This document shows, piece after piece, positions 16,066 to 24,086 of a stretch of 32,306 bases of DNA. The notes under the pieces were generated by a model. That model made no database searches. It saw only the letters and a program-made list of their open reading frames with translations, and had not been told where the DNA came from. Location: positions 1-32,306 of the forward strand of contig JAAVZY010000037.1 of NCBI GenBank assembly GCA_022791945.1, read 5' to 3'. The stretch's first letter is position 1. Each line of letters opens with the position of its first letter. The position numbers and the translations under genes are program-made. This stretch comes from Oscillospiraceae bacterium (lineage in GTDB: Bacteria > Bacillota > Clostridia > Oscillospirales > Ruminococcaceae).

Positions 16066-17569
16066 GCGCCTGCGGCGAGTGCTCGAAGGGGAAGGCCGCG
16101 AGAGCAGAGCTCTCGCGGCCTTCCCCTTCCGCCACCCGGAGATTCAAACCGGCATGTAAGAAAAGAGCCCCGTCCAGGGGCTCTTTTCTTACATGCTGAT
16201 AATATGGAGGCTGTTCAGAATTGAGCTGATCAGAATCAGCAGAATGCAGATGGGAGCGATATATCTGACCACCACTGTGTAGAGCTTTTCCCAAGAGAAG
16301 GGGGAGGAGATTTTCCACCTCGTCGGAGATGGTTTTCACCTTGATGAAATATCCCACAAAGATGCAGGTCAGCAGCGCCACGATGGGCATCAGTACACTG
16401 TTGGAAATGAAATCAAAGAAATCCAGCAGGGACATTCCCAGCGGCGCAAAGCCCGCCCAGGGCCCGAAGCCCAGGGAAGAGGGAATCCCCACCGCCAAAG
16501 CCCCCAAGGCTACCAGAGCGCAGGTCAGCTGCCGGTTCCACTTGAATTTGTCCTGGAAAATAGACACCACTGTCTCCATCAGGGAAATTGCGGAGGTCAG
16601 CGCCGCGAACAGCACCAGCAGGAAGAACAGACCGCCGAAGGCACGGCCCATGAACATCTCCTCGAAGACCTTGGGGAGGGTAATAAACATGAGCCCGGGG
16701 CCTGCGTTGATGGCTTCGGCATCTCCGCCGGAGAAGGCGAACACCGCCGGAACCACCATCAGCCCGGCCAGAAGCGCAATGCCCGTGTCGAAGATCTCCA
16801 CCTGATGGACGGATTTCTCCAGATCCACATCCTTTTTCATGTAGGAGCCATAGGTGATCATAATTCCCATTGCCAGGGACATGGAGTAGAACAGCTGCCC
16901 CAGCGCCGCAAGCACCGTCATGGGGGAAAAACGGGAGAAATCCGGCACAAAGTAAAAACGGATCCCCTCCAGGGCACCCGGGAGGGTGCAGGTGTAGATC
17001 GCCGTAATAATGGAAAGGACAACCAGAATCGGCATCATAATTCTGCTGGCCTTCTCCACGCCCTTTTCCACGCCCAGCAGAACGATCACCGCTGTCAGCG
17101 CCACAAAGAGGCAGAACCAGAAAATCGGCTGGCCGGCGCTGCTGATGAAGCCCTCAAAGTATCCGTCAGCGGCGGCAGCGGCATCCTGTCCCACCGCAAA
17201 GGTGTACAGGTACTTGATGATCCATCCGCCGATGACGCAGTAGTAGGGAAAAATGATCATCGGAACCACAGAGGCCAGCTTCCCCAGGAAGCCCCAGTGC
17301 TTGTCCAGGGAGCCGTAAGCGTTGATGGCGCTCTGCTGGGTTTTGCGGCCCAAGGCAATCTCCGTCACCATCAAGGCAAAGCCGAAGGTTACCGCCAGCA
17401 CAATATATACCAGCAGGAAGATGCCGCCGCCGTAGTTGGCCGCCAGATAGGGGAACCGCCAGATGTTGCCAAGCCCTACCGCCGAGCCGGCCGCCGCCAG
17501 CAGAAAACCGATTTTCCCGGAGAAGCTGCTCCGGGACTTCTGATTGTCTGATCCATTTGATGCTGCCAT
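16013..17569 (-). CDS. SNF-family sodium-dependent symporter, frameshifted near the 3' end
   Basis: A neurotransmitter:sodium symporter-family transporter, probably of amino acids, in the cell membrane. The start MAASNGSDNQ and the first helix FLLAAAGSAVGLGNIWRFPYL (sodium and substrate site) are typical, and about ten membrane segments follow. ATG at 17569 has AGAAGGAG upstream. At 16311-16314 there are four T where three would keep the family frame. With one removed, the protein continues SPFSWEKLYTVVVRYIAPI, makes a last hydrophobic segment and stops at 16191-16189 (459 residues). As written, the frame instead runs through a terminator and a repeat for about 100 unrelated residues to 16013. 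This is either a recent pseudogene mutation, slippage, or an assembly error. Confidence 0.88.
   Translation of the reverse strand: MAASNGSDNQKSRSSFSGKIGFLLAAAGSAVGLGNIWRFPYLAANYGGGIFLLVYIVLAVTFGFALMVTEIALGRKTQQSAINAYGSLDKHWGFLGKLASVVPMIIFPYYCVIGGWIIKYLYTFAVGQDAAAAADGYFEGFISSAGQPIFWFCLFVALTAVIVLLGVEKGVEKASRIMMPILVVLSIITAIYTCTLPGALEGIRFYFVPDFSRFSPMTVLAALGQLFYSMSLAMGIMITYGSYMKKDVDLEKSVHQVEIFDTGIALLAGLMVVPAVFAFSGGDAEAINAGPGLMFITLPKVFEEMFMGRAFGGLFFLLVLFAALTSAISLMETVVSIFQDKFKWNRQLTCALVALGALAVGIPSSLGFGPWAGFAPLGMSLLDFFDFISNSVLMPIVALLTCIFVGYFIKVKTISDEVENLLPLLLGKALHSGGQIYRSHLHSADSDQLNSEQPPYYQHVRKEPLDGALFLHAGLNLRVAEGEGRESSALAAFPFEHSPQAQKRSQGGKPWLKVGGSI
16035..16065 (+). terminator. Intrinsic terminator of the candidate small RNA
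   Basis: Perfect 9-bp arms AGCCAGGGC/GCCCTGGCT with a TTCCC loop, then CC and six T residues (16060-16065). This is the most classical intrinsic terminator in the window. Confidence 0.85.
16075..16152. repeat. Solo A-T palindromic element
   Basis: A perfect 43-nt hairpin (16086-16128) with 20-bp arms beginning AAGGGGAAGGCCGCGAGAGC, followed by a T-like end, which on the minus strand reads GAATCTCCGGGTGGCGGAAG. It lies between the small RNA terminator and the hairpin at the end of the symporter gene and has no other module. Confidence 0.8.
16153..16195 (-). terminator. Terminator hairpin at the original stop of the symporter gene
   Basis: Perfect 19-bp arms (16153-16171 and 16177-16195) around GTCCA. 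On the minus strand it reads AAGAAAAGAGCCCC, loop, GGGGCTCTTTTCTT. The TAA that would end the unshifted symporter frame lies in its first arm, so the hairpin marks the old gene end. The currently open frame runs straight through it. Confidence 0.8.
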
Positions 17570-17641
17570 AATAAACTCCTTCTCCCAAAGGGCACGCAGC
17601 CTGTCTCATACTCCCAGGCGGGGCCTCCTGAAAATCTGCAT

Positions 17642-19333
17642 TCACGGATGGGGGTGGGGATGGATGGGGTTATCCCGGTTGCGGATCTCGCTCCGCTTGA
17701 TCTTGCCGCTGATGGTCTTGGGAAGCTCCGGCACAAACTCAATGATCCGGGGATACTTATAGGGAGCGGTGGACCGCTTCACGTGGTTCTGAAGCTCCTT
17801 TTTCAGCTGGTCGCTGGGCTGGTACTGGCTGGTGAGCACAATGGTCGCCTTCACCACCTGGCCCCGGATGGGATCCGGCGCTCCGGTCACCGCAACCTCC
17901 AGCACGGCAGGATGCTCCATCAGGACGCTTTCCACCTCAAAGGGCCCGATCCGGTAGCCGGAGGCCTTGATTACGTCGTCGGTGCGGCCTACGTACCAAT
18001 AATAGCCGTCCTCGTCCTGATAGGCGGTATCGCCGGTGTGATAGACCCCGCCCTCCCAGGCGGCGGCGGTCCGCTCCTCGTCCCGGTAGTAGCCCTCGAA
18101 CAGGCCGGTGAACTGCCCCTCCGCGGGGGGACGGATGACAATCTCGCCCACAACACCGAGCTCTACAGAATGGCAGTCCTCGTCCACAATGTCCACGTGA
18201 TACATGGGGGAGGGCTTGCCCATGGAGCCGGGCCGGGGCTTCATGCCCCGGAGATTGCCCACCAGCATGCCGGATTCCGTCTGGCCGAAGCCCTCCATCA
18301 GCTCCAGACCGGTGATCTCCTTAAAGCGGTTGTAGACCTCATCGTTCAGGGCCTCGCCGGCAGTGGTCACATGCTGCACGGAGGCAAAGGCGTCCTTGTC
18401 CATCCCCTCTTTAATCAGGAAGCGGAAGATCGTGGGCGGCGCGCAGAAGGTGGTCAGCCGGTATTTGCGGATCATTTCCAGCAGATCCCCGGGAACGAAC
18501 TTGTCAAAATCATATACAAACAGGCCGGCGCCTGTGAACCATTGGCCGTAGAGCTTGCCCCAGGCGGCCTTGCCCCAGCCGGTTTCCGCCACGGTCATAT
18601 GGAGGCCCTTGGGATCCACGCAGTGCCACTGGCTGGCGGTGGGGACATGATAGAAGGCGTAGCGGTGGGAGTGGAGCACCATCTTGGGGTTGCCGGTGGT
18701 GCCGGAGGTGAAGTAGAGGAGCATTCCGTCAGAGACGCGGGTATCTACCCGGTCCAGCTGATCGGGAAAGCGCTCCATCTCCTGGGAAAAGTCCAGCCAC
18801 CCCTCCCGCTGGCCCCGGCAGATGAATTTGGCGTCCAGCCTGCGGTTCAGCTCCTGCTCGGCCTCGTCCACGTACCCGGCGATTTCGCAGGTAGCGGTGC
18901 AGACAGCCGCAGAGATGTCCGCCGCCTGGATTCTGTATTCCACATCCTTTTTGGTGAGCAGGTTGGTGGCGGGGATGGCGATGGCGCCCAGCTTGTTCAG
19001 GGCCAGAACGGCGATCCAGAACTCATAGTGGCGTTTGAGCACCAGGAGAACCCGATCCCCGTGCCGGATCCCGTTGGCGCGGAACATGTTGGCGGCCCGG
19101 TTGGAGGCCAGAGACATATCCCGGAAGGTGAAGCAGCGCTCTTCGCCCTCTGTATTTGTCCAGACCATTGCCCGGCGCTGAGGCTCCAGCTGGGCAAAGC
19201 GATCCAGCACATCGTAGGCAAAGTTAAAGTTGTCAGGGCAGTGAATCTCAAAGCGGTTCAGCACCCCGTTTTCGTCAAAGCCCTCTGTGCAGTACTGCCG
19301 ATAGAGGTTTTCCACAGTTATATTCTGGTCCAT
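17642..19333 (-). CDS. AMP-forming acyl-CoA synthetase
   Basis: Activates a carboxylic acid with ATP and CoA through an acyl-adenylate. The 563 residues and the sequence pattern resemble acetyl-/medium-chain acyl-CoA synthetases; the substrate is not predictable from sequence. Visible motifs are the AMP-binding loop TSGTTGNPK (209-217), GFGQTESG, the YHTGD motif, the hinge segment YVGRTDDVIKASGYRI and the catalytic lysine in TISGKIKR near the C-terminus. ATG at 19333 is chosen for its AAAGGA/GGAG region and for the family start; the frame extends 34 codons upstream across the promoter. The tail ends in an unusual HPHPHP. It lies downstream of its own promoter and about 70 bases before the symporter start, so the two may be co-transcribed. 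Confidence 0.92.
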   Translation of the reverse strand: MDQNITVENLYRQYCTEGFDENGVLNRFEIHCPDNFNFAYDVLDRFAQLEPQRRAMVWTNTEGEERCFTFRDMSLASNRAANMFRANGIRHGDRVLLVLKRHYEFWIAVLALNKLGAIAIPATNLLTKKDVEYRIQAADISAAVCTATCEIAGYVDEAEQELNRRLDAKFICRGQREGWLDFSQEMERFPDQLDRVDTRVSDGMLLYFTSGTTGNPKMVLHSHRYAFYHVPTASQWHCVDPKGLHMTVAETGWGKAAWGKLYGQWFTGAGLFVYDFDKFVPGDLLEMIRKYRLTTFCAPPTIFRFLIKEGMDKDAFASVQHVTTAGEALNDEVYNRFKEITGLELMEGFGQTESGMLVGNLRGMKPRPGSMGKPSPMYHVDIVDEDCHSVELGVVGEIVIRPPAEGQFTGLFEGYYRDEERTAAAWEGGVYHTGDTAYQDEDGYYWYVGRTDDVIKASGYRIGPFEVESVLMEHPAVLEVAVTGAPDPIRGQVVKATIVLTSQYQPSDQLKKELQNHVKRSTAPYKYPRIIEFVPELPKTISGKIKRSEIRNRDNPIHPHPHP

Positions 19334-19405
19334 ACGGTTTTCTCCGTCCTTTCCCGCTGCGTCCGCAGCCCGTTCTGGCTCTATCCTAATTTCCCCGATT
19401 CTACC

Positions 19406-19435
19406 ATTATATACGTTTCTGCCGTGCCCTGTCAA
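19406..19435 (-). promoter_or_regulatory. Sigma-A promoter of the acyl-CoA synthetase gene
   Basis: On the minus strand TTGACA (19435-19430), 18 nt, TATAAT (19411-19406), both boxes perfect, 73 bases before the start codon. Confidence 0.82.
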
Positions 19436-19509
19436 CAGGGGATCCGGTAAGTTCCTGCCCTGTCATGGGGCGGAGGGGATCCGGCCCTCTGTTTTTCATG
19501 CGGGAGGGG

Positions 19510-19538
19510 TTGAAAAGCGCGGGAAAAGAGGGTACAAT
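19510..19538 (+). promoter_or_regulatory. Sigma-A promoter of nagA
   Basis: TTGAAA (19510-19515), 17 nt, TACAAT (19533-19538), 57 bases before nagA. It is divergent from the acyl-CoA synthetase promoter. Confidence 0.75.
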
Positions 19539-19594
19539 AAAGGAAAACTCCAGCCTGAATTTCAGAGCTGCAGACATGAAAGGATGAATAAACC

Positions 19595-20713
19595 ATGATC
19601 TTTAAAAACGGGCTCGTTCTGGACAAGAGCTTCCGGTTTGTAAAAACCGATGTGGAGATCAAGGACGGCAAGATTACCCATATCGGTGCCTGTGAGGGTA
19701 CGGACGTGATTGACATCAGCGGCAAGTACCTGATTCCCGGCCTGGTAGATATCCACACCCACGGCTGCGCCGGCGCGGACGCCTGCGACGCCACCATGGA
19801 AGCGATGGACATCATGTCCGAGACGCAGGGCAAGGCCGGCATCACCTCCTTCTGCGCCACCTCCATGACCGTGCCGGAGGAGCAGATTGCCGCGATTATG
19901 TCCACGGTTAAGAAGTACCGGGAAGGCCCCCAGAAGCGCGCGCACATTATCGGCATCAACATGGAAGGCCCCTTCTTTGCCGAGAGCAAAAAGGGCGCGC
20001 AGCGGGCCGACTGCCTGCGGAATCCGGACGCCTCCTTCTTCCGCCGCATGAACGAGCTTTCCGGCGGCGTGATCAAGCTCTGCGACATGGCGCCCGAGCT
20101 GCCCGGCTCCATTGAATTCATCAAGGAGGTTCAGGAGGAGGTTGTCATCTCTATCGGCCATACTGCCGCCAACTATGAGCAGGCGATGGACGCCATTGAG
20201 AACGGCGCCTCTCATGTAACCCACCTGTACAATGCCATGAACGGCCTGACCCATCGTTCTCCCGGCGTGATCGGCGCCGCCTCCGACACCAATGTGTATG
20301 CCGAGCTCATCTGCGATGGCATCCATATTATGGGCTCTGCCATCCGGGCCGCCTTCAAGCTGATGGACGATCGGATCTGCCTGATTTCCGACTCCATGAG
20401 CGCCTGCGGAATGCCCAACGGCGAGTATGAGCTGGGCGGCCAGAAGGTGATTATGAAGGATAAGAAGGCCACCCTGGAGGATGGAACCATTGCCGGTTCT
20501 GCCACCAACCTGGCCGACTGCATGCGCAAAGCGGTGGAATTCGGCATTGAGCTGCCTGTCGCTGTCAAAGCGGCCAGCTACAACCCGGCCGCTTCCATCC
20601 ATATGGAAAACCAGATCGGCTCTATCGCGGTCGGACTGGACGCGGACCTGATCGTTATGGATAAGAACCTGAACTTCGAGAAGATCTTCATCAAGGGCGT
20701 AGAGCAGGACTAA
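19595..20713 (+). CDS. nagA: N-acetylglucosamine-6-phosphate deacetylase
   Basis: Removes the acetyl group from GlcNAc-6-phosphate in amino-sugar recycling; metal-dependent amidohydrolase, cytoplasmic. The 372-residue protein has HTHG (54-57), the metal ligand Glu in NMEGPFF (E124), IGHT and THLYNAM histidines, and the catalytic Asp in SDSMSACG. ATG at 19595 follows GAAAGGATG. No nagB or nagE is adjacent, so it appears to be a single-gene unit behind its own promoter, ended by a palindromic element. Confidence 0.95.
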   Translation: MIFKNGLVLDKSFRFVKTDVEIKDGKITHIGACEGTDVIDISGKYLIPGLVDIHTHGCAGADACDATMEAMDIMSETQGKAGITSFCATSMTVPEEQIAAIMSTVKKYREGPQKRAHIIGINMEGPFFAESKKGAQRADCLRNPDASFFRRMNELSGGVIKLCDMAPELPGSIEFIKEVQEEVVISIGHTAANYEQAMDAIENGASHVTHLYNAMNGLTHRSPGVIGAASDTNVYAELICDGIHIMGSAIRAAFKLMDDRICLISDSMSACGMPNGEYELGGQKVIMKDKKATLEDGTIAGSATNLADCMRKAVEFGIELPVAVKAASYNPAASIHMENQIGSIAVGLDADLIVMDKNLNFEKIFIKGVEQD

Positions 20714-20721
20714 TCCCCTCC

Positions 20722-21556
20722 CAGAGTCTGTTCGGAAGGGCAAAGCCGCGAGAGCTCTGCTCAAGGGTCAAGGCCTACGGCCTTGACCCTGTGTGCCTCT
20801 CGCCAAGGGGAAGGGATTCCCCTTGGATTCCCGTCTTTTGGGGGTGGGGGTGGGGACGGGCGCTTGCGCCCGTCCCCCTGCCTCGCTGATACTTCCTTCG
20901 TGGCCGATCGCCCGCCTACCCATTTTTTCGTAAAGAAAAAATTCAGCCCCATAGGCGGCGCAGAAACTGCGACGCAGAAAGTCCCGAGCGTGTTGTGATA
21001 CGCTCGGGACTTTTTATAGGGTGAAACGCTGTGCTACGCGCGGAGGATTTATCCCAAGTCTGTGCGAAATCGCAGGCGGGCTTCTGCTACGCTCATACTC
21101 TCTGCAAGGGGCTGCTTGGCTCTACGCACGGAATCCCCCAGTCAGGGCTACCGCCTGGCGGCGGCATCCCTGTCATGCCCCGGACGTTCCGAAGGAACGT
21201 ATGGGAGAGGGGACCGCGGTCGGACCAAAGGGACGACGGTGGCGGAAGGATTCTTTCATGGGCACAAATCCTCCCATCTGCACATACCGATCGGAAGCAC
21301 GACCCCAGTCTGCACAGAAACCCCGATGCGGCGCAGGAAATCCCCCGCACGCAGGAGGGAGCTTTTTTCTTTACGAAAAAAGCGTACTGCGGGAATCAGA
21401 CTGCCTGCGCGGCAGAAAGCCGGAAGTCTGTACAGACTTGACCCCACCCCTTTTCCGCCCTTAAAAAGCCCTTAAAAATAATGGGAATCCAAGGGGGGGC
21501 CTGGCCCCCTTGGCAGAGCGCGAGACAGCGTCTCGCGGCCTTATCCCCTCGCCGCA
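20722..21556. repeat. Palindromic mosaic element between nagA and sigE, full copy without cassette
   Basis: Order: T-like start, A, an I hairpin (20764-20790), B (20803-20826), a 26-bp GC hairpin (20852-20877) in the place of the first C, AT-type D (20922-20942), F (about 20979-21008), E (21184-21200), H (about 21213-21242), GC-type D (21361-21383), C (21424-21439), B with a long G-run (21489-21513) and A. Its right T end directly adjoins the sigE stop codon. No gene is credible; recurring short frames are the same DNA read in different frames. Confidence 0.87.
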
Positions 21557-21558
21557 CC

Positions 21559-22281
21559 CTACATGGCTCGTTCAAATTCCAGCTTCAGGCGTTTGATGAT
21601 GCGTTTTTCCAGGCGGGAGATGTAGGACTGGGAAATTCCGATGCAGTCGGCCACCTCCTTCTGGGTTTTCTCCTCCTCGCCGTTCAGACCGAAACGCATT
21701 TCCATGATCTGCCGCTCCCTGGGCGGGAGGCGATTGACGCACTCCAGCAGCAGCTCCCGCTCCACCTCGGTTTCCAGCTCCTTATTGACCGCGTCCGCAT
21801 CGGTGCCCAGCAGGTCGGACAGCAGCAGCTCGTTTCCGTCCCAATCCACATTCAGCGGCTCGTCAATGGACACGTCGTTCTTGGTCAGGGCGCTTTTCCG
21901 CAGGAACATCAGGATCTCATTCTCAATGCATCGGGAGGCGTAGGTAGCCAGCTTGATATTCTTGCTGGGCACAAAGGTGTTCACTGCCTTAATCAGCCCG
22001 ATTGTTCCGATGGAAATCAAATCTTCAATGCCGATGCCCGTGGATTCGAACTTCTTCGCAATATACACCACCAGCCGCAGATTATGTACCACCAGGGTAT
22101 CCCTAGCTTCCGGCTCGTTTTGCTCCAGCCTGGCAAAGACAAGACGCTCCTCCTCCCTGCTCAGGGGCGGGGGGAGCGTCTCCGGCCCGTTGATGTAGTG
22201 AACCGTTCCCGCTCTCCGGATTCCCGCCAACAGCCGCAGTCTCAGCAGCCAGCACTTCCAGTCCGCCAAAATGTTGATCAT
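21559..22281 (-). CDS. sigE: Sporulation sigma factor sigma-E
   Basis: Mother-cell sigma factor of early sporulation, made as an inactive membrane-bound precursor. The 240-residue protein starts with a hydrophobic/basic pro-sequence of about 27 residues, then [13 protein letters not shown]. Region 2 includes [26 protein letters not shown] and [12 protein letters not shown], and region 4 ends in [18 protein letters not shown]; all are close to Bacillus SigE in order and length (239 residues there). The start at 22281 is chosen by length and a GGAG 11 bases upstream; a GTG four codons earlier is possible. It follows spoIIGA by 33 bases, the classic processing-protease/sigma pair. sigG, often next, is not in the window. 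Confidence 0.96.
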   Translation of the reverse strand: MINILADWKCWLLRLRLLAGIRRAGTVHYINGPETLPPPLSREEERLVFARLEQNEPEARDTLVVHNLRLVVYIAKKFESTGIGIEDLISIGTIGLIKAVNTFVPSKNIKLATYASRCIENEILMFLRKSALTKNDVSIDEPLNVDWDGNELLLSDLLGTDADAVNKELETEVERELLLECVNRLPPRERQIMEMRFGLNGEEEKTQKEVADCIGISQSYISRLEKRIIKRLKLEFERAM

Positions 22282-22314
22282 ACCATTCCACACTCCATTG
22301 TTGATATTATGTAG

Positions 22315-23184
22315 CTATGCAACCAGCCCCGGGCCTATCAGGGCCTGAAACCGTCCGTCGGACAGAGAAGATCCGGTGACAGCGATCATGGCCTCCCGGG
22401 GGACTCCGTCCACCAGCAGTCCGTCCGGCCGGAAGGCGGGCAGGCAGGAGGAGCCGTTCACCGCCTCCACCGGGATCACCCGCAGCAGAAGCGCCAGCCC
22501 GGAGTCCTCCAGGCCCTGAAAGGAGAATCCGGCAGGATCCTGAAAGAAGCCTTGAATCCGTTCGGGGAGCACTGCCTGAATGGCCCGGTATTCGCAGATA
22601 AGCACCGGAAGCCCCGTAAACACGTCGCAGAGCTTATTCCCAGTATCCACGAAGCCGGTCAGGAGGGCCTGCCTTCCCCGCAGGGTAACGGTCAGCTCCG
22701 CCAGATCCTGTCTGCGGCTGCGCTTGTTCAGCAGGTATGCCGCCAGGGAGATGAGCAGGTAAGCCGCCACGGTGGAGACAGCCAGGGTCAGGGCGGAAAT
22801 GTTAAAGTAGGCGACGCCGTTCCGGTAAGCCATGCCCGCCGGCGCGGCAAAGAGCCAGAGCGCCTGCATGAAGCCGGCGAACAGAAAATTGACCAGGAAG
22901 AAGCAGAGCGCGGTTTTCACAAAGGGCCGCCAGCCCTCCCGGGGGAGCCAAAAGACCGCAAAGGCCAGGCTGATCCCCATCAGCAGCTTGATGACGGTCA
23001 GCTCAAGCGGGGACAGCTCCAGCAGGATCAGCAGCGCGTAAAGCCCGCCCAGAAGGGAGCCCAAAAGCAGACGGCCCTTTCCGGGCTTCCGGCTTGTCAG
23101 CCGGGCGGTGGCCTGGAGGAGGAAGGCGGTGACAAACAGATTCAGCAGTACAAGGACATCCAGATAAATCGTCGTTGCGTCCAT
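22315..23184 (-). CDS. spoIIGA: Sigma-E processing peptidase SpoIIGA
   Basis: Membrane aspartic protease that removes the pro-sequence of sigma-E when signalled from the forespore. The 289-residue protein has five predicted membrane helices in about residues 5-150 and a C-terminal pepsin-like half with FVDTGNKLCD, in which D180 of DTG is the catalytic aspartate. The family works as a dimer with one DTG per subunit. ATG at 23184 has GAGGAAGGGG upstream. The gene is first in the spoIIGA-sigE operon. I could not identify a convincing Spo0A box upstream. Confidence 0.94.
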   Translation of the reverse strand: MDATTIYLDVLVLLNLFVTAFLLQATARLTSRKPGKGRLLLGSLLGGLYALLILLELSPLELTVIKLLMGISLAFAVFWLPREGWRPFVKTALCFFLVNFLFAGFMQALWLFAAPAGMAYRNGVAYFNISALTLAVSTVAAYLLISLAAYLLNKRSRRQDLAELTVTLRGRQALLTGFVDTGNKLCDVFTGLPVLICEYRAIQAVLPERIQGFFQDPAGFSFQGLEDSGLALLLRVIPVEAVNGSSCLPAFRPDGLLVDGVPREAMIAVTGSSLSDGRFQALIGPGLVA

Positions 23185-23300
23185 CCCCTTCCTCAGACAG
23201 AATTGAGTCCGTGACTATATTCTACCTTCGTCCATGGGAAAAACCGGTCACATCAGGGGCGCAAAACCTGTTTTTTTTTGCAGCTTCCAGGCGGGCTCCT

Positions 23301-23412
23301 GGGAGGGGAAGGCTGCGAGAGCTAAGGCCGCGAGACGCTGTCTCGCGCTCTGCCAAGGGGATCAAATCCCCTTGGCAGGAGCTCGAGGGCAGAGCCCTCG
23401 AGGTCTTCCCCG
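23301..23412. repeat. Short palindromic element (A-B-A) upstream of spoIIGA
   Basis: An A hairpin of GCGAGAC type (23330-23346), B (23353-23375) and an A hairpin of CTCGAGGGC type (23382-23402), ending in GGTCTTCCCC. It lies between the 5' end of spoIIGA and the 3' end of the methyltransferase gene and contains no C or D module. Confidence 0.85.
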
Positions 23413-23433
23413 GAAAGCGCCTGTATGTGGAAA

Positions 23434-23462
23434 GGAGCCTGTATGCACGGCATACAGGCTCC
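23434..23462 (-). terminator. Perfect hairpin after the methyltransferase gene
   Basis: Thirteen-bp arms GGAGCCTGTATGC and complement around a 3-nt loop, four bases past the stop codon, followed on the minus strand by CCTTTCC. The arms resemble two T-type terminal repeats placed back to back. Confidence 0.7.
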
Positions 23463-23466
23463 TCGA

Positions 23467-24084
23467 TTAATGCTCCAGCTCGAAAAGACCGGCGCAGCTG
23501 GAAAGCTGCTCAAAGCGTATGGCGGGAAAATCCTGCCGGATTTGCTCATAGACAAAATAGAATTCGTCTTCGTCCCAGAGATCTCCGCTCTCCAGACGGC
23601 ACCGCTCCAGCGCCGCCTGGTCTGCGAAGGCCACGTCTCCCATAAGGAGCTTCCCTCCGCGTTCCAGCAGAGCCAGAAGCTCACGGATGAGCGCGGTCTT
23701 CTGGCCGTAGTCCAGATGATGAAGGGAATAAGTAGCAATGATAAAATCGTATTTCTGCTGTCGGAGAGGCGCGGCTATCCCCTGGGAGAAATCTCCCTGG
23801 TACAGATGCGCGGCGGGCATTTTGGCTTGGGCGGCACGGCACATGTTCTCCGAAAAATCCTGGCCCCAGACGGAGCAGCCCTGCTGATAGAGCCGGGTGG
23901 TGAGCACGCCTGTCCCGAAGCCCATATCCAGCACCCGGGCGCTGTCCTTTTCCAGTACGCGCCGGAAGATCCGGTTCAGCAGTTCCTTGTAGCCCGCAAA
24001 GGGATAGCGGTTGTCCTCGTCGGAGAGCTGAACGCTTTTGTCATAACCGTCAGCCCACAGATCGAAGCCCTTTTCGTCCAGCAC
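23467..24084 (-). CDS. Class I SAM-dependent methyltransferase
   Basis: A 205-residue methyltransferase with SAM motif I VLDMGFGTGV (51-60), an acidic residue after the second strand (GQDFSE) and the FIIATYSLHHLD region (motif IV). The substrate is unknown; the N-terminal FDLWADGYDKSV resembles small YrrT/UbiE-type enzymes. Translation starts at GTG 24084, two bases after the stop of the GH27 gene, with TGAGGG upstream, so expression is coupled to that gene. A functional link to galactoside breakdown is not evident. Confidence 0.85.
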   Translation of the reverse strand: MLDEKGFDLWADGYDKSVQLSDEDNRYPFAGYKELLNRIFRRVLEKDSARVLDMGFGTGVLTTRLYQQGCSVWGQDFSENMCRAAQAKMPAAHLYQGDFSQGIAAPLRQQKYDFIIATYSLHHLDYGQKTALIRELLALLERGGKLLMGDVAFADQAALERCRLESGDLWDEDEFYFVYEQIRQDFPAIRFEQLSSCAGLFELEH

Positions 24085-24086
24085 TG

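Noticed and set aside
16002-16199. Small protein of 65 codons after hemW
   Set aside because: It has no ribosome site and runs through an intrinsic terminator and a repeat hairpin.
17648-19450. Very long antisense frames, for example 600 codons opposite the acyl-CoA synthetase and 452 codons opposite pfkA
   Set aside because: They mirror GC-rich third positions of the real gene, have no family motifs and no ribosome sites.
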